Assembly (NCBI GenBank): GCA_015039365.1
Contig: WION01000100.1
Location: 99,480 to 163,479, forward strand
DNA length: 64,000 nt
Reading direction: 5' to 3'
From: Amanita rubescens
Lineage: Eukaryota > Basidiomycota > Agaricomycetes > Agaricales > Amanitaceae
Part shown: piece after piece, positions 40,628-51,133 of the stretch
Numbering within the stretch: position 1 is the stretch's first letter
Layout of the letters: each line of letters starts with the position of its first letter
Made by a program: the position numbers and the translations under genes
The notes under the pieces: generated by a model
Database searches by the model: none
The model's input: only the letters and a program-made list of their open reading frames with translations
What the model was told of the DNA's origin: nothing

Positions 40628-41153
40628 TGTTACAAACACGGTACGGACTCCTACATTATGATTACATGACACGTCGGACATGCTTACTTTTTCGTATATG
40701 CCTATCCCTTCGTCACATCCCCATTATGTTCATCAAACGGACTACCTCGTTCCCTTATCGATCCCCATTCTGTTTACCCTATGCCCAACCCCTTGTTCAT
40801 ACGTGTACCATCCCCTATACCTCCTGTTTTACCTATACTTGTTATCGCCTTTGTTCTACTTACGATACGGCTGTGTTTCTGTACATGTATATAAACCGAT
40901 GTACTGTAACGTCGAACCTTAAGTTCGACTTAACTGTCTAGTTTGTCTTTGTCAATATCACATCCCATCTCACCTAAAGAACGTCGTTTCTACTCCGTTC
41001 ATTATCGCTCTCAAGGATAAGACTTCTTCTAGTCGTCTTATCACTTAGCTTATTCGTTCACCTATTGTTTGACTTGTCCGTTGGACTTAGTCTACTTTGT
41101 CAAGCGCTCCTAGCGTGGACACATTGTAGGTGGAGATTGACGTGATCATAACA
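40628..41153. repeat. Solo LTR (family A)
   Basis: 526 bp, starting TGTTACAA and ending ATAACA, flanked by the perfect TSD GAACT (40623-40627, 41154-41158). It shares the TACGGACTCC start and AAGTTCGACTTA interior with the solo LTR at 43676-44127. No internal element sequence is adjacent. Confidence 0.9.
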
Positions 41154-41351
41154 GAACTTCTGGCTGAGATTGTGTGTGTGAGACAAAGGGATTGACAATT
41201 GGGGAAGTGTGAGAGCGCACATTGGCCATGTACGGAATAAATGTGACTGATTGCTGAGACATATTGGGGATAGATGGAATGTGCCAAGAGTGCATGTTGG
41301 GCAAAGGTGGAATACACATATTTGATCATTGTGGAAGTAGGGTATTGGTTG

Positions 41352-41985
41352 TGATGAAAATATATAAAACCATATATTATAATGATAATATATCGTAGAT
41401 ATTATCTTATCTTATCAGATTATCTTATCTTATCTGAAGATAAGATAGTATGATCTTATCTATCTCCATTAGTATAGATTAAGTAGATATAAATACGCTT
41501 GCGTCATAGTTACTAGATATGATTCCTTGTGAATCATATATCGTCATTCTACAGCAATCTGTCAAGAATGAACTCTATAATATCTGTCATACAGCAATAT
41601 GTCAGATATGACAGAACCCTATAATTTCTGTCAATCATTATGACTAGGAATAGATCATATGATACATTATGACTCACATATTGTCATATGATGAGTCAAT
41701 ATGACGATAGCTGTGTAATACAATACACACCTTATCATCCAATAGGATAAGGTCCGTAGATAGCATAGTTTACACTTATCTGTATCTCAGACAATATATA
41801 AGGAGGGACAATTCGTTGTTCCCTCCTAACTTCTTACTCTCATCTTCACATCTTATAGTTGAGCCTCAGCTCCTATAAAGTCCCTCAACAACTCACCTAC
41901 CTTCACAGTAAGTAGGTTCCTTACTCAGTCACATGCGCTGCGCTGCTGCGTTGGACTCCATGATGAGGAGAACCCAACATCGTCA
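41352..41985. repeat. Solo LTR related to copia-type LTRs
   Basis: 634 bp from TGATGAAAAT to CATCGTCA, flanked by TSD GGTTG (41347-41351, 41986-41990). Its right part (GTTGAGCCTCAGCTCC...CAACAACTC...CAGTAAGTAG) resembles the U5 of the full-length copia element, so it is probably a relative. It is rich in GATAAGATA inverted repeats near 41400-41470. Confidence 0.85.
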
Positions 41986-42753
41986 GGTTGAAGGATTAGA
42001 AATCGGATAGTGCTTTGTGATCGTAGCAAGGATCGTGTTCCCATATTCACTTGCACCATCCCACTTCATTTCTTTCTCAAGGTCGGCAATGGTACGGATT
42101 TTGGAGAAACGTGCACATTGAACTATGCGATCACAGACTGTTGTTCCCATCACGAAACCCGGACCGAAAGTTCGCAAGTGGTGTTTGCCATAAGTCTTCT
42201 CCATTTCGCTACAATGCCAGCTGTCGAGATCATGAGAAAATGCAATGTCGGTCTCGTTGGCTGTATGCTTGGGAATTGAGGAACATGGCAGTTTGCAAAT
42301 AGGTTTCATTACTGGGGACTGGATAAAACCAAATGCGTCGGGGTTGTGGAGGTCACAGCACAGCCCGCCTTGCTTCGGACCACAGCAGGTACACCCATTG
42401 GCAACCTCGGAATTGCATTCATGGTGGAGTGCAACTTCATCCCCATCAATAAAAGCACAATTCGGGCTGGAAACAACTCACCAGCTTCAATATTCTTGAA
42501 CGTGGTCATGATAGGAATCCTATGGCATGGATATCCTTGATCCTCGGCATTGATAACATCATCGACGACCAAATCAAGTATTTTCTTCAATTTCCCACTC
42601 GATTTCTTCACCCTTTCCTCCGCAACCTTTTGCTCATCACCGCTCGGTTCATCATTGACATTCTCTCGTTCCTCTACCTTCACCGCCGAGTGCTCAGTCC
42701 TTTGTTGCTTTGCACCCTTCTTCAGCGCAGTCTTTGCTCGCCTCTTTTCTGCC
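41983..42753 (-). CDS. Cys-rich uncharacterised protein, truncated at both ends
   Basis: Exons 42753-42482 and 42434-41983 with a 47-nt intron (GTGAGT...GAAG) that restores one frame. The N-terminal part is charged (ERENVNDEPSGDEQKVAEERVKKSS). After the intron comes a cysteine/histidine cluster, HHECNSEVANGCTCCGPKQ followed by GLCCDLHN, then a folded-looking domain (DSWHCSEMEKTYGKHHLRTFGPG). I do not recognise a named family; a zinc-binding domain is likely. The 5' end begins at a splice acceptor next to the CCGGT-rich element, so the first exon is missing. The stop codon is contributed by the inserted solo LTR. Probably a broken gene. Confidence 0.55.
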
Positions 42754-42757
42754 CTGT

Positions 42758-43655
42758 CAGTAGTGATTCAAGGTCCGGTCCGGTCCGGTTTTTTTTCCTT
42801 TTTTGGAAAGACCGAAACCGGACCGGTCTCAGGGTGTCCCTGATATCGAAAAGACCGGAACCGGACCGCTTAAGACCGCAAGACGGGTCTTAATTTAAAA
42901 AAAAGACCGGTTAAGACCGGTCCAGGACTGGTCCTGATCTGGACCGGTCTTGGACTGGTCTGGACTGGTCTTGGACTGGTCTGGACCAGTCCTTACATTA
43001 GTTTCTATGTCCCTATGTCTCCCATACAACAATTTAAAACTACAAAACTTCATAAATATCAATATGTTCCTAACCCTCACCCTCTCACACCCTCTCACAC
43101 CCAGCTGCACTCAGATGAGCCACATAAAACCATTTTTGATGATGCCAGGAGACTGCCAAACATTGCCAAAGAGATTGCCAAAGAGATCACCAAAGAGAGA
43201 ATGAAGCCCAGTGTTGCTGACCCTCACCCTCCCACTGTTCAACTATGTTCCATTGGATGTACTAGAGCATACCTAGATTAGTTAATTTCAGAATACCTTA
43301 CCTGGAGTGTTGCAACAACAGATGATTTCAAAATTCACATGTTATATATAACTTTTGACAAACTTTACTACTGTGAACTCAAATCTCAACCGTTTTTTAT
43401 GTTTCAATACTCAAAAAAAAGCTAAAATATAGGAGAACATGACTGTGTTGGTCACATGTGACAATTAGCGGTCTAGGACCGGTCTAGACCGGTCTTTTGC
43501 GGTTTTTTTGATTTTAAAAATTTAAAAAGACTGGAACCGGACTGCCCTTGGACCTCCTAAGACCTGAGACTGCAGTCCGGTCCAAATCGGTCCTGGTCCG
43601 GTCCAGTTCCGGTCTTTTTCGGTCCTGAGAGACTGGAAATAGAAACACTACTTAT
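42758..43655. mobile_element. CCGGT-rich element with inverted ends (non-autonomous DNA transposon candidate)
   Basis: Left end AGTAGTGATTC (42760 onward) and right end GAAACACTACT (to about 43652) are imperfect inverted repeats. Both are followed inward by long runs of GGTCCGGTCC/AAGACCGGAACCGGACCG-type palindromes. The interior (43.0-43.45 kb) has no recognised ORF. I could not find a convincing TSD, so the ends are approximate. Confidence 0.5.
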
Positions 43656-43675
43656 GAACAATTTATGACAGGGTG

Positions 43676-44127
43676 TGTTACAACACGGTACGGACTCCCG
43701 CATTATGCTTACATGATATGTCGGACATGTTTATTTTCTTTATGCATACCTTATCCGTCTCACCCCTTATGCTCGATTCGTACGGACAAGCTCGTTTACT
43801 TACTTATACCATTCCTTATTCCACATATGACGCCGTCCTTATACCTACATTCGTACTTACCTTTATTCATTAATTAGTACGTCTCTTTGTACTTGCCAGT
43901 ATAAGTACCTCATGTATTCTAGAGTCGAACCCTAAGTTCGACTTAGCTGTTTATTGTCGTCTGGCAATATAACCTTACTCTTAACTCATCTACCACAATC
44001 GTCCTCAGATCCTAAGTCAACGTCTTGACTTAGTATTGAACTTATAATCTTAACGTTTGACTTAAGACTTGTAATCGTGACTAAGGTTGCCGCTGCAACT
44101 TAGGTTGAGATTAACAAGTTCGTAACA
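43676..44127. repeat. Solo LTR (family A), polymorphic with an empty paralogous site
   Basis: 452 bp, TGTTACAACACGG...GTTCGTAACA, flanked by TSD GGGTG (43671-43675, 44128-44132). The segmental copy at 33.2 kb has the uninterrupted site with one GGGTG. This proves the insertion boundaries and dates it after the duplication. Confidence 0.95.
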
Positions 44128-44675
44128 GGGTGAAACACCCAGCATGGTATTTGGGTGATTTACTATTAGCTGCATTACCTTCTCATTGAGTTCATATTTG
44201 TTTGTACATAGATCACCTACCATATGCCTTCCTTTGGTTATTCATGCATCTGTCTCAAATTTCCTTGTAATGTGAATATATATATGTGTGTATAGTTTTT
44301 ATCTTTTTGTCTGCAACAAGTTATATGGCCTGAACATTTAAGTTCCAGGGAATGGCAGGGGTATACCCTCGACGATCCCTAAGTCCGCTAGGACTGACAT
44401 TAACTACCCTTATTTTTGTGGAACAACATAATTTCGAAGGCAATAGATAGTCCTTGGCAAAAGTTAAAAGCAATTTGGGGGAAGAGCAAGAATTGAGTCT
44501 GTCTGTATAACTACATTGTATTGATTTTGCTTTACATATTTCCTAAAGACTCTACTACATTTTCGTTGCTGTCACAGCTCAAGATATACTTGGTACAAAT
44601 ATTATATTCTATGACAGGCCTGCAGCCTGTACGCAAATTTACCTGGGGTGATGCTGAGAACAATGCGGAAATATT

Positions 44676-46111
44676 TCAGTTGAACACTGACCAGCCTCTG
44701 CGATCAAAGTCTACCAACATATCCTTTGATATTTCCTCCATTGTCTTGTACTTCAATCCAAATATCCTCTTCTCCTTACTTGTATCATAGTCGAGCATGT
44801 ATGGCGCCATTCTCCCAGCGCCTGGATTACCCACTGCAAGAGTCTTACCAGGAACGGCGGGAGGAGAAAGCGAGTTCGCAACGTCGACTTGTAAGAAGAG
44901 TGTTTCAGACGCTCCGTCAAATGATCATAAGTTGATTTACTTACTCCAATCCTGCCAGTGGAACGGGCCTACAGGTAAATATACTTGAGGATGAGTGTGC
45001 TCAAAACAATTTTTGGGACGTACCAGCACTGACGATAATGCGCTCTCCAGCAGCTTCGGCAACAGATAGAGATCTGACTAATGCGTCTGTGAGGTCTCTG
45101 ACGTCGATATAGCAACTGCCCGTGGTGGCTAATTGTTGGTTTGACTGTCCTGAACTGTTAGGAACCACAATAGCGTTGTACCAGGCCTTTGCTGAGGTGT
45201 TGAGTTCCGCAGGAGATGAACATGGGTGCAGGATAGGCTATTGAATACAGGTATCAGCATCTGCCTTAGCTACGAACAGTAGCTTACTTGCCCCAAAGAC
45301 CTGAGCGAACGTTGTAAATTGCTAGTGACTGAGACGAGAAATGCTTAAAACATACAAAGGGAGGGTTGATGACGACGAGATCCCACTTTACGTTCTTTTC
45401 ATTCTTGCGGTAGATGGTCCAAGCGGCTAAATGCTATTAGGTGGATATACCGTCAAAGATGTATTCTTACCTTTCTCAGCGAGCGTCTTGGAGGCTTGAT
45501 ATTTTTTCGGCGGCGGAGCGTTCCGCCCCAGCCTTTCGCATGCCTCGATTGATGGGTCATTCCAATCATTCTCATTGAGAACGAGTGGGTCAGTAACAGA
45601 GTCCCGCATGACAGCAACGCATGAGGAGAGAACAGTGATGCGCTTGACCGAATCATACGCGTTCTTCATGGCGCTTTTGAGTATGCCAACGGTTCCATTC
45701 ACGGCAGGCTCGATCAGCTCTTGATTATATGCGTAAGCTATCGAAAGGGAATCATGAAATTTTCGCACCCTTTGGATCGTCAACGTTGAAGTGGAACGGA
45801 GAAGCCGTATGTTGGATAGCATCTACACCCTTTACAGCTTCATCAAACGCTCCTTCCTATGATAACACGTCAGGATATCGTGCCGTAAATCCTCCGCCAA
45901 AACTCACCTTTGTGATATCCTCAACGACAACAAGCTCAAACTTGTCACCGTACGACTTGAACATATCTACGAGAAATGCGCTCTTTTCCTTTGATCGAAC
46001 GGTACCGCGAACAGAATATCCTTGTTCAAGGAGATTGCGGACCAGCCAAACGGCGATGAAGCCGTTCGCGCCTGATACGAGTACTTTTGATCCTGGAGCT
46101 ACGACGGGCAT
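44676..46111 (-). CDS. NAD(P)-dependent reductase, GRE2/dihydroflavonol-reductase-like (extended SDR)
   Basis: Eight exons read by eye: 46111-45908, 45856-45769, 45719-45471, 45426-45356, 45300-45292, 45237-45024, 44968-44945, 44887-44676. Together they give 356 codons plus stop with all phases matching. Rossmann motif SGANGFIA (residues 13-20), a TVRS turn suggesting NADP preference, SSCVAV, and catalytic YQASK (YxxxK). Then INPPFVFGP, SAGPFHWQDW and C-terminal GNPGAG and YDTSK. Family knowledge: cytosolic reduction of aldehydes and ketones, e.g. methylglyoxal. Exon 5 is 9 nt (Val-Phe-Gly) and the intron after it has a GC donor (GCAAGT). The start lies about 430 bp from the divergent methyltransferase gene, so they may share a promoter region. 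Partial copies occur at 13.2 and 33.2 kb. Confidence 0.9.
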
Positions 46112-46541
46112 GATGAGCGTTGATAGCAAAGTGCGATACTGAGTGAGACGGGAGGAGACGGGGTCGGAAAGTTACCTTGGGCCTTGGCCCTTGGCGAGCC
46201 GCTGAGCCCGGAATCTTGTTAGGAAGGTCTTTCGTGTGAAAAATGTTACCACTGCCAGTGCGGGGGCACTCTGAGGTTTCCTCTTGTTTACCAAGCCGGG
46301 CTTCAATTCTTCACAATCGCTCACCACGCCTACCGTTCCTAGCGACAGAATATGACGGAGATGAGTTGATGAGCACGATCCGGCAGGCCAAGGACATCGT
46401 CTACACACTGTGGGAAATAACACATGTAAATGATTAGACAATTATTCGTTTGATCGATCACGTTATGAAAATGAAAAAGGATTTTTTCATCGTCAAACGG
46501 ACAGGTAAGCATCCTCCCGGTTAAAACTCCATACTAAAGGC

Positions 46542-47666
46542 ATGGCACCGACGACAAAACTACCTCAAATACAGAGCATTCCGTCACAATCAACGAAAAA
46601 CCTTGCCGATGCTTTGGGATACTTGCAAAGTCTGTACCAACCACCTGTTAGGGGCAGTCGTCGACGTCGGTCCACTCCAAATAGAGAGCCGCGTGTTCAT
46701 TTGGACCCATTTGAGCGGAATTACACTCTTAGATGGCTCACAGCGCTGATCTCTCATCTCGAGACTCGAGACTACGGTGACTCGGACGACTCTGCAGACT
46801 CGGAAGTAGAATCACTCGTCCAACTCGCCGCGTCCATCCTCGCACTTTGTTCAGGGACCGCAGGAGCAGGGACGTTCCATCGAGATTTCGTGTTCACGTC
46901 TACCTGCGTTCCGTCGTGTTCAGTTACGGTCCGCGTCAAAGATATCCCGTTGGATAACCAAGATTACGCTAGTGTTGGAGCGCAGACTTGGGGAGGTGCA
47001 TGTGTGCTGGCCGAGTCGATCGTGGATGAGCCTTGGAAATTTGGACTTTGTCCTGCGCAGCAGGAATCTGCGTCCTTTCGTATTCTGGAACTAGGTGCAG
47101 GCACCGGCCTCGTTAGCCTTACTGTTGCCAAGCTTCTCCAGAATCTCTCCACGACTTCTCCTTCTCCATCATCAGCTATTGTCATCGCAACGGACTATTA
47201 CTCACCCGTACTGCACAACCTCGCATCCAACATCACTACCAACTTTCCCCAACCGTCCATCTCAATCACATCCCACCATCTTGATTGGTCTCACTTCTCA
47301 TCGACGTACGCGTCTGTGGGAGCTCCTCCACCCAAACCATTCGACGAACCTTTTGACATTATATTGGGCGCGGACATCATTTACGAACTCGACCACGCAA
47401 CATGGATAAAATCGTGTCTCTCCGTCCTCCTCCAAAAGCCAGGTTTGAAAAAAGACCCCAGTGGAACGTTCCACCTGGTCATTCCACTCCGTTCAACGCA
47501 CGTCAAGGAGTCGAGCACTGTCGAGTTGGTTTTCCCATTCGCAGAAGCGTCTAGTACGGGGTTGTGTATATTATCAAAAGAAGTCATTACTTGTGAGACT
47601 GAGGAGGAGGATGGTGGAGAAGGAGTAAATTACCTATACTACAAGATAGGCTGGCACGCGTACTAG
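46542..47666 (+). CDS. Lysine-methyltransferase-type (METTL21/Methyltransf_16) protein
   Basis: Single exon, 374 aa. Seven-beta-strand SAM-dependent methyltransferase: upstream TWGGACVLAESI (about residue 146), motif I LELGAGTGLVSLTVA (about 182), acidic end of strand 2 VIATDYY (about 208), and motif FDIILGADIIYE (about 269-280), which corresponds to the D/ExxY signature of this group. Family members methylate lysines of non-histone proteins such as translation factors or chaperones; the substrate here cannot be told. Context AAAGGCATGGCA around the start is good. It is divergent from the reductase gene and followed closely by the RING gene on the same strand. Confidence 0.9.
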   Translation: MAPTTKLPQIQSIPSQSTKNLADALGYLQSLYQPPVRGSRRRRSTPNREPRVHLDPFERNYTLRWLTALISHLETRDYGDSDDSADSEVESLVQLAASILALCSGTAGAGTFHRDFVFTSTCVPSCSVTVRVKDIPLDNQDYASVGAQTWGGACVLAESIVDEPWKFGLCPAQQESASFRILELGAGTGLVSLTVAKLLQNLSTTSPSPSSAIVIATDYYSPVLHNLASNITTNFPQPSISITSHHLDWSHFSSTYASVGAPPPKPFDEPFDIILGADIIYELDHATWIKSCLSVLLQKPGLKKDPSGTFHLVIPLRSTHVKESSTVELVFPFAEASSTGLCILSKEVITCETEEEDGGEGVNYLYYKIGWHAY

Positions 47667-47751
47667 TGTTCCGAATTCTGATCGTGTGACGTGACAGTTT
47701 CACGTCTTCTCCCATCCTCCGCACGGCCGCAAGGCCAACAACAATAATAAA

Positions 47752-49111
47752 ATGGACCACGCTATCGGGGCTAGTAGGATCCCACCCCCGGCCACGACGG
47801 CACCCGCCGCTGGCGTAGACAATAACACCAAGTCCGAGGTAAGTGGGTAACAATAACAATTAGCCCATATGATCCTGCCAACAATTAACAATAACGAATC
47901 CCAGGATCTACCCGAAACGCTAATACTAGGCCCGTCTTTGCGCAGACGAAGAAGGGATCCGCCGTCTCCATCACCCGCACCGCCAACAATAGTACTAATA
48001 CCCTCTAATGACACCACCACCGGATCAAGAATAGCCTCCATTCCAACCCCGTTTGAATACGCAGAGGGTGACGAAGATGACTTTCGCGGTTACTTTGATT
48101 TTGAAAAAGCTTGGGGTTCCCACCTCTCTTTGCCTTCACCTTCATCTTCTGGTAAATTCCCCCTCCTCTCTTCTACCGAATAAAGAAACATGAACTCACG
48201 TCGTCGTCCTCGCCGTTCTTCCTCTTGCTCATCCCACCATTATCGATTACAACCAACCTTTAACCCACTCAATTTATCTCATTCTCGTTCTGCAGCTTCG
48301 CTTAGGACGAGACTCCCCAGTCCGAGTGACGATCAAGAATATTGTGATGTTTTGTATAAACTCGATTTAGGCGTCGAGTCGCCGTATTTGGGGTCGGCGT
48401 ATGCTGATGAGGCGTTTACGAAGAGGATTTTGGAGGAGCCGCCCATGTTGGGTGATGTCGCCGCCAGTAGTACGAGCGCTGTTGAGAGTGTCGTCCGGGA
48501 AGATTATAATGGGGATTGTCGGATGTGGTACGTTTGTTTTTTTATGACTGGTATGGATGCTGACGACGATTTAGTTTAAGAAAGGCGGTGTCGCCTTGTC
48601 GGACGAGGTGTTGTGGTACGGTGTTTTGTTGGGAACATATTACTGAGGTGGGTTGGTTCGGGCCGCGTGTTTTGTGTTATTATCTAAGGGCGGGCGGCTA
48701 TAGTGGCTAAGCAAAGAAGAATCTGGAAATCTATGTCCATCATGCGATAAAGCGTGTATTCTCTTTCCTCCCCCCATTGAGACGTCACGGTCATCACCAC
48801 CTCGATCAAGAACGTCTAGTACTTCGTCATCATCGACACGGACGACGATAAGTTCTACTCTATCATGTCCAAACTCTGCAGGGACGATCGATGAGGATGA
48901 TGAAGAAGAAGATATGTGGGATGTCAAGACGGCGTGGAAGAAGAGCGATGGAGTGTCACTTGATGTGGTGGAGATGATACGGGATGTAATGGGAGAGTCA
49001 ATCAAGTTTGTTGGATTGAATGGTCCAAGATCAGTTGATGAAGTGAGCGTCAAGACGCGAGTTGCAAGTGTAGTTGGGTTGGTGTTAGTTCTAGTGGTTT
49101 TATTTCGTTAA
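47752..49111 (+). CDS. RING-variant zinc-finger protein with C-terminal membrane anchor
   Basis: Five exons: 47752-47838, 47905-48151, 48296-48527, 48575-48647, 48704-49111, giving 348 codons plus stop with matching phases. The zinc finger spans three exons: C-x2-C (CRMC), then CRTRCCGTVFCWEHITEWL and LCPSC. This is a RING-like C..C..CC..FC..HI..WL..CP.C pattern with Thr where a canonical His is expected. The last residues (ASVVGLVLVLVVLF) form a hydrophobic tail anchor. It was likely an E3 ligase-like membrane protein, but the altered ligand residue leaves E2 binding open. The N-terminal half is Pro/Ser/Arg-rich and disordered-looking. Confidence 0.8.
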
Positions 49112-49118
49112 TATTGGA

Positions 49119-50813
49119 ATGCAAACAAATACAAACAACTTGTTTCGTTCCGCTCAGACCATCACCGATTTCAAAACTGATCACTCTTCCGCCATCACGA
49201 CGCCTAATTCATCCGTTTCTTCTCCAACTAGCACACGGCACTTGCTTTTATCCAAAGTGCGCCAATTAGGTTTTGCTGCCTTTGGCCGTCGTGCAACCTC
49301 TGCTCAGCATGTCGCGGACCCCGGCTCTTCTTCTATTCCGAAACACACTAGATCCGCCACTTTTGGAGACCCTGACTTGGCCTCTCTCAGCTTGAGACGT
49401 ACTGGCTCAGGTTCCGTCTTCACCGTTCCCCATCAGCACGCCTCAGGTCTCTTTGCACCTCCTCCTCCTCCGCTCTTTGCCACTTCTTCTTCTCCTTCGC
49501 TAGGGTCTTCTCCTCTTAGAGGTCTAGGAACAAGACCCACCCTATCAATCACCCCAACTCCCACTCTAACCCCTACCCTCACACCTACGCCCACCCCAAC
49601 CACGAGGACAACTCCCAACCCGCTCTTCCGCACCGCGAGCCAAACCAGCCTCGTATCCAGTAAAGGACAAGGGAAGAAAGCCCTCCTCCTCGCGAACCGC
49701 CTGGGACTTGGTGGAAGTCGAGTGAAAAAGCACGCTTCGCAAGAGCGGAGGTTGGACAAGGCCGAGCAGAGCAAAAAGGCGTTTATTAAACAGTGGTTGA
49801 GGACTGTGTCTGCTGCGAATGCGAGTAGTGGGAGGAGCGATGATGATGATTGGGATGATGATGGGGTGGGGGAGGGAGATGACCTTCAGCTCCTCGCGCT
49901 CGCCGCGGAGGGTAGTGAGATAGACGTGGAGGTGGGTGATGTTGATGTTGATGTTTATGGTGATGATGGTGTGGAGGTGGTGGAGGATAGTGGGGATGAT
50001 GTGGTTGAGGTGGTTTTGGATAAGCCGCCATTACCGCCGCCGTTGTTGTTGCCTCAAGCGACGATACCTCCTCCAGCTTTACTACTTCCGACAATGACGA
50101 CGACAACACCGACGATGACAATGCCAATACCGATACCAACCACGCCGGCAAGAAACTCAAATCACAATTACAATTTCGCATATAACAATGATACGAATAC
50201 CACCACCAGCAAACGCAATACCAATAATAGAAGGTCCTCTTCGGGGTGCGTGAGGTACCTCAATTTACGTCAATCTGGGTATACACCCGAGGAGGAAAAG
50301 ATGTTTCTCGTTTCTTCGCTCGTGTTGAGGCCTAGTAAAGGGAGGGAACGGCGACGGTCGTCGGATACTAGTCCGCCTGCGGATGTCATCATGATCGGAT
50401 CGTCTGACGCGAGCGGGGGGGAAGAATCGGTTATAGAGAGGATGGACGACGAATCGGAGGGACCTGATGTAGAAGATGGGGAAGAGGAAGAGGTGCAGGT
50501 TGTCGAGACGTGGCCTTGGAGTGGGCCCGGTGTTAATGGCGCTGCTGCTGCTCCGCCGACAACGCCGACGACGACGGGGAGGAATCTCAAGCAACGGAAT
50601 AGCAGTCATGGGAGTTTGGGGAATCGGAGTAATACGACTGCGAGGAGACGTGCTTTGAAACGAGCTAGGCTGAAGAATCGGATCAAGATTTTAGGAGGGG
50701 CGCCCGTTGCTGCGCCCCCTCCTTCGTCTTCACCTTTACCTTCCGGAGGGGATTCACAAACACGGACCACGGGTGGTACGCCTCGGAGAGCCCTACGTCG
50801 TAATCGCAACTAA
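49119..50813 (+). CDS. Uncharacterised low-complexity ORF (564 aa)
   Basis: Uninterrupted 564-codon ORF beginning 7 nt after the RING gene stop. It has a Ser/Thr-rich N-terminus, an LTPTPTP/PTPTT repeat (about residues 145-165), a Lys/Arg segment, an acidic D/E/V segment, Pro- and Thr-rich runs, and a basic C-terminus (ARRRALKRARLKNRI). No family recognised. The stretch YTPEEEKMFLVSSLVLRPS is the most protein-like part. The long open frame in GC-rich DNA could be partly fortuitous, or the real start may be internal. The tiny gap to the upstream gene leaves no room for a separate promoter outside the RING coding region. A T-rich run after the stop (50820-50850) fits a 3' end. Confidence 0.55.
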   Translation: MQTNTNNLFRSAQTITDFKTDHSSAITTPNSSVSSPTSTRHLLLSKVRQLGFAAFGRRATSAQHVADPGSSSIPKHTRSATFGDPDLASLSLRRTGSGSVFTVPHQHASGLFAPPPPPLFATSSSPSLGSSPLRGLGTRPTLSITPTPTLTPTLTPTPTPTTRTTPNPLFRTASQTSLVSSKGQGKKALLLANRLGLGGSRVKKHASQERRLDKAEQSKKAFIKQWLRTVSAANASSGRSDDDDWDDDGVGEGDDLQLLALAAEGSEIDVEVGDVDVDVYGDDGVEVVEDSGDDVVEVVLDKPPLPPPLLLPQATIPPPALLLPTMTTTTPTMTMPIPIPTTPARNSNHNYNFAYNNDTNTTTSKRNTNNRRSSSGCVRYLNLRQSGYTPEEEKMFLVSSLVLRPSKGRERRRSSDTSPPADVIMIGSSDASGGEESVIERMDDESEGPDVEDGEEEEVQVVETWPWSGPGVNGAAAAPPTTPTTTGRNLKQRNSSHGSLGNRSNTTARRRALKRARLKNRIKILGGAPVAAPPPSSSPLPSGGDSQTRTTGGTPRRALRRNRN

Positions 50814-51133
50814 ACGACTTTTTTTTTTGGCTTTTTTTTTATTTTTTCGATGCTGTCTTTTCTGCTTTGGTCGAGTTGCTTTTTGTATTTTTGAAGTTGT
50901 CGAGTTGTTTGCTTTTTTGTGTGCGCTTAGCTAACGAACGAGATTTGTGTTGTATGTATTTGGGCTATAATGTATAACAGAATTTCTCTGCGTGGGGTAA
51001 AAAAGGGGCATCAACTGAGATGACCACGATCGATCGGTTGCGGTGGTGGCGGTGCAATCCTATTAGCGTGGCTCGGATCGAACTCTGACAGCAAGTAAAT
51101 TACCCTCCAAACCCGAAACTATATACACTACGC
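50814..51133. other. Convergent intergenic region
   Basis: Lies between the 3' ends of the low-complexity ORF (+) and the small conserved gene (-). Long T runs at 50818-50848 are the only notable feature. Confidence 0.6.

Noticed and set aside
42758..43655. Assigning an 8-bp TSD and hAT family to the CCGGT-rich element
   Set aside because: No matching flanks were found at any plausible boundary, so family assignment would be a guess.
44676..45300. Reductase gene truncated by the repeated sequence downstream
   Set aside because: I first suspected this because the flank recurs at 33.2 kb. Splicing 44968-44945 to 44887-44676 restores the complete C-terminus with a stop, so the gene is intact and the other locus is the copy.
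47087..47409. Forward ORF of 104 codons in a second frame of the methyltransferase gene
   Set aside because: Overlaps the conserved SAM-binding region of the real frame and shows only low-complexity Ser/Thr/Pro/His content.
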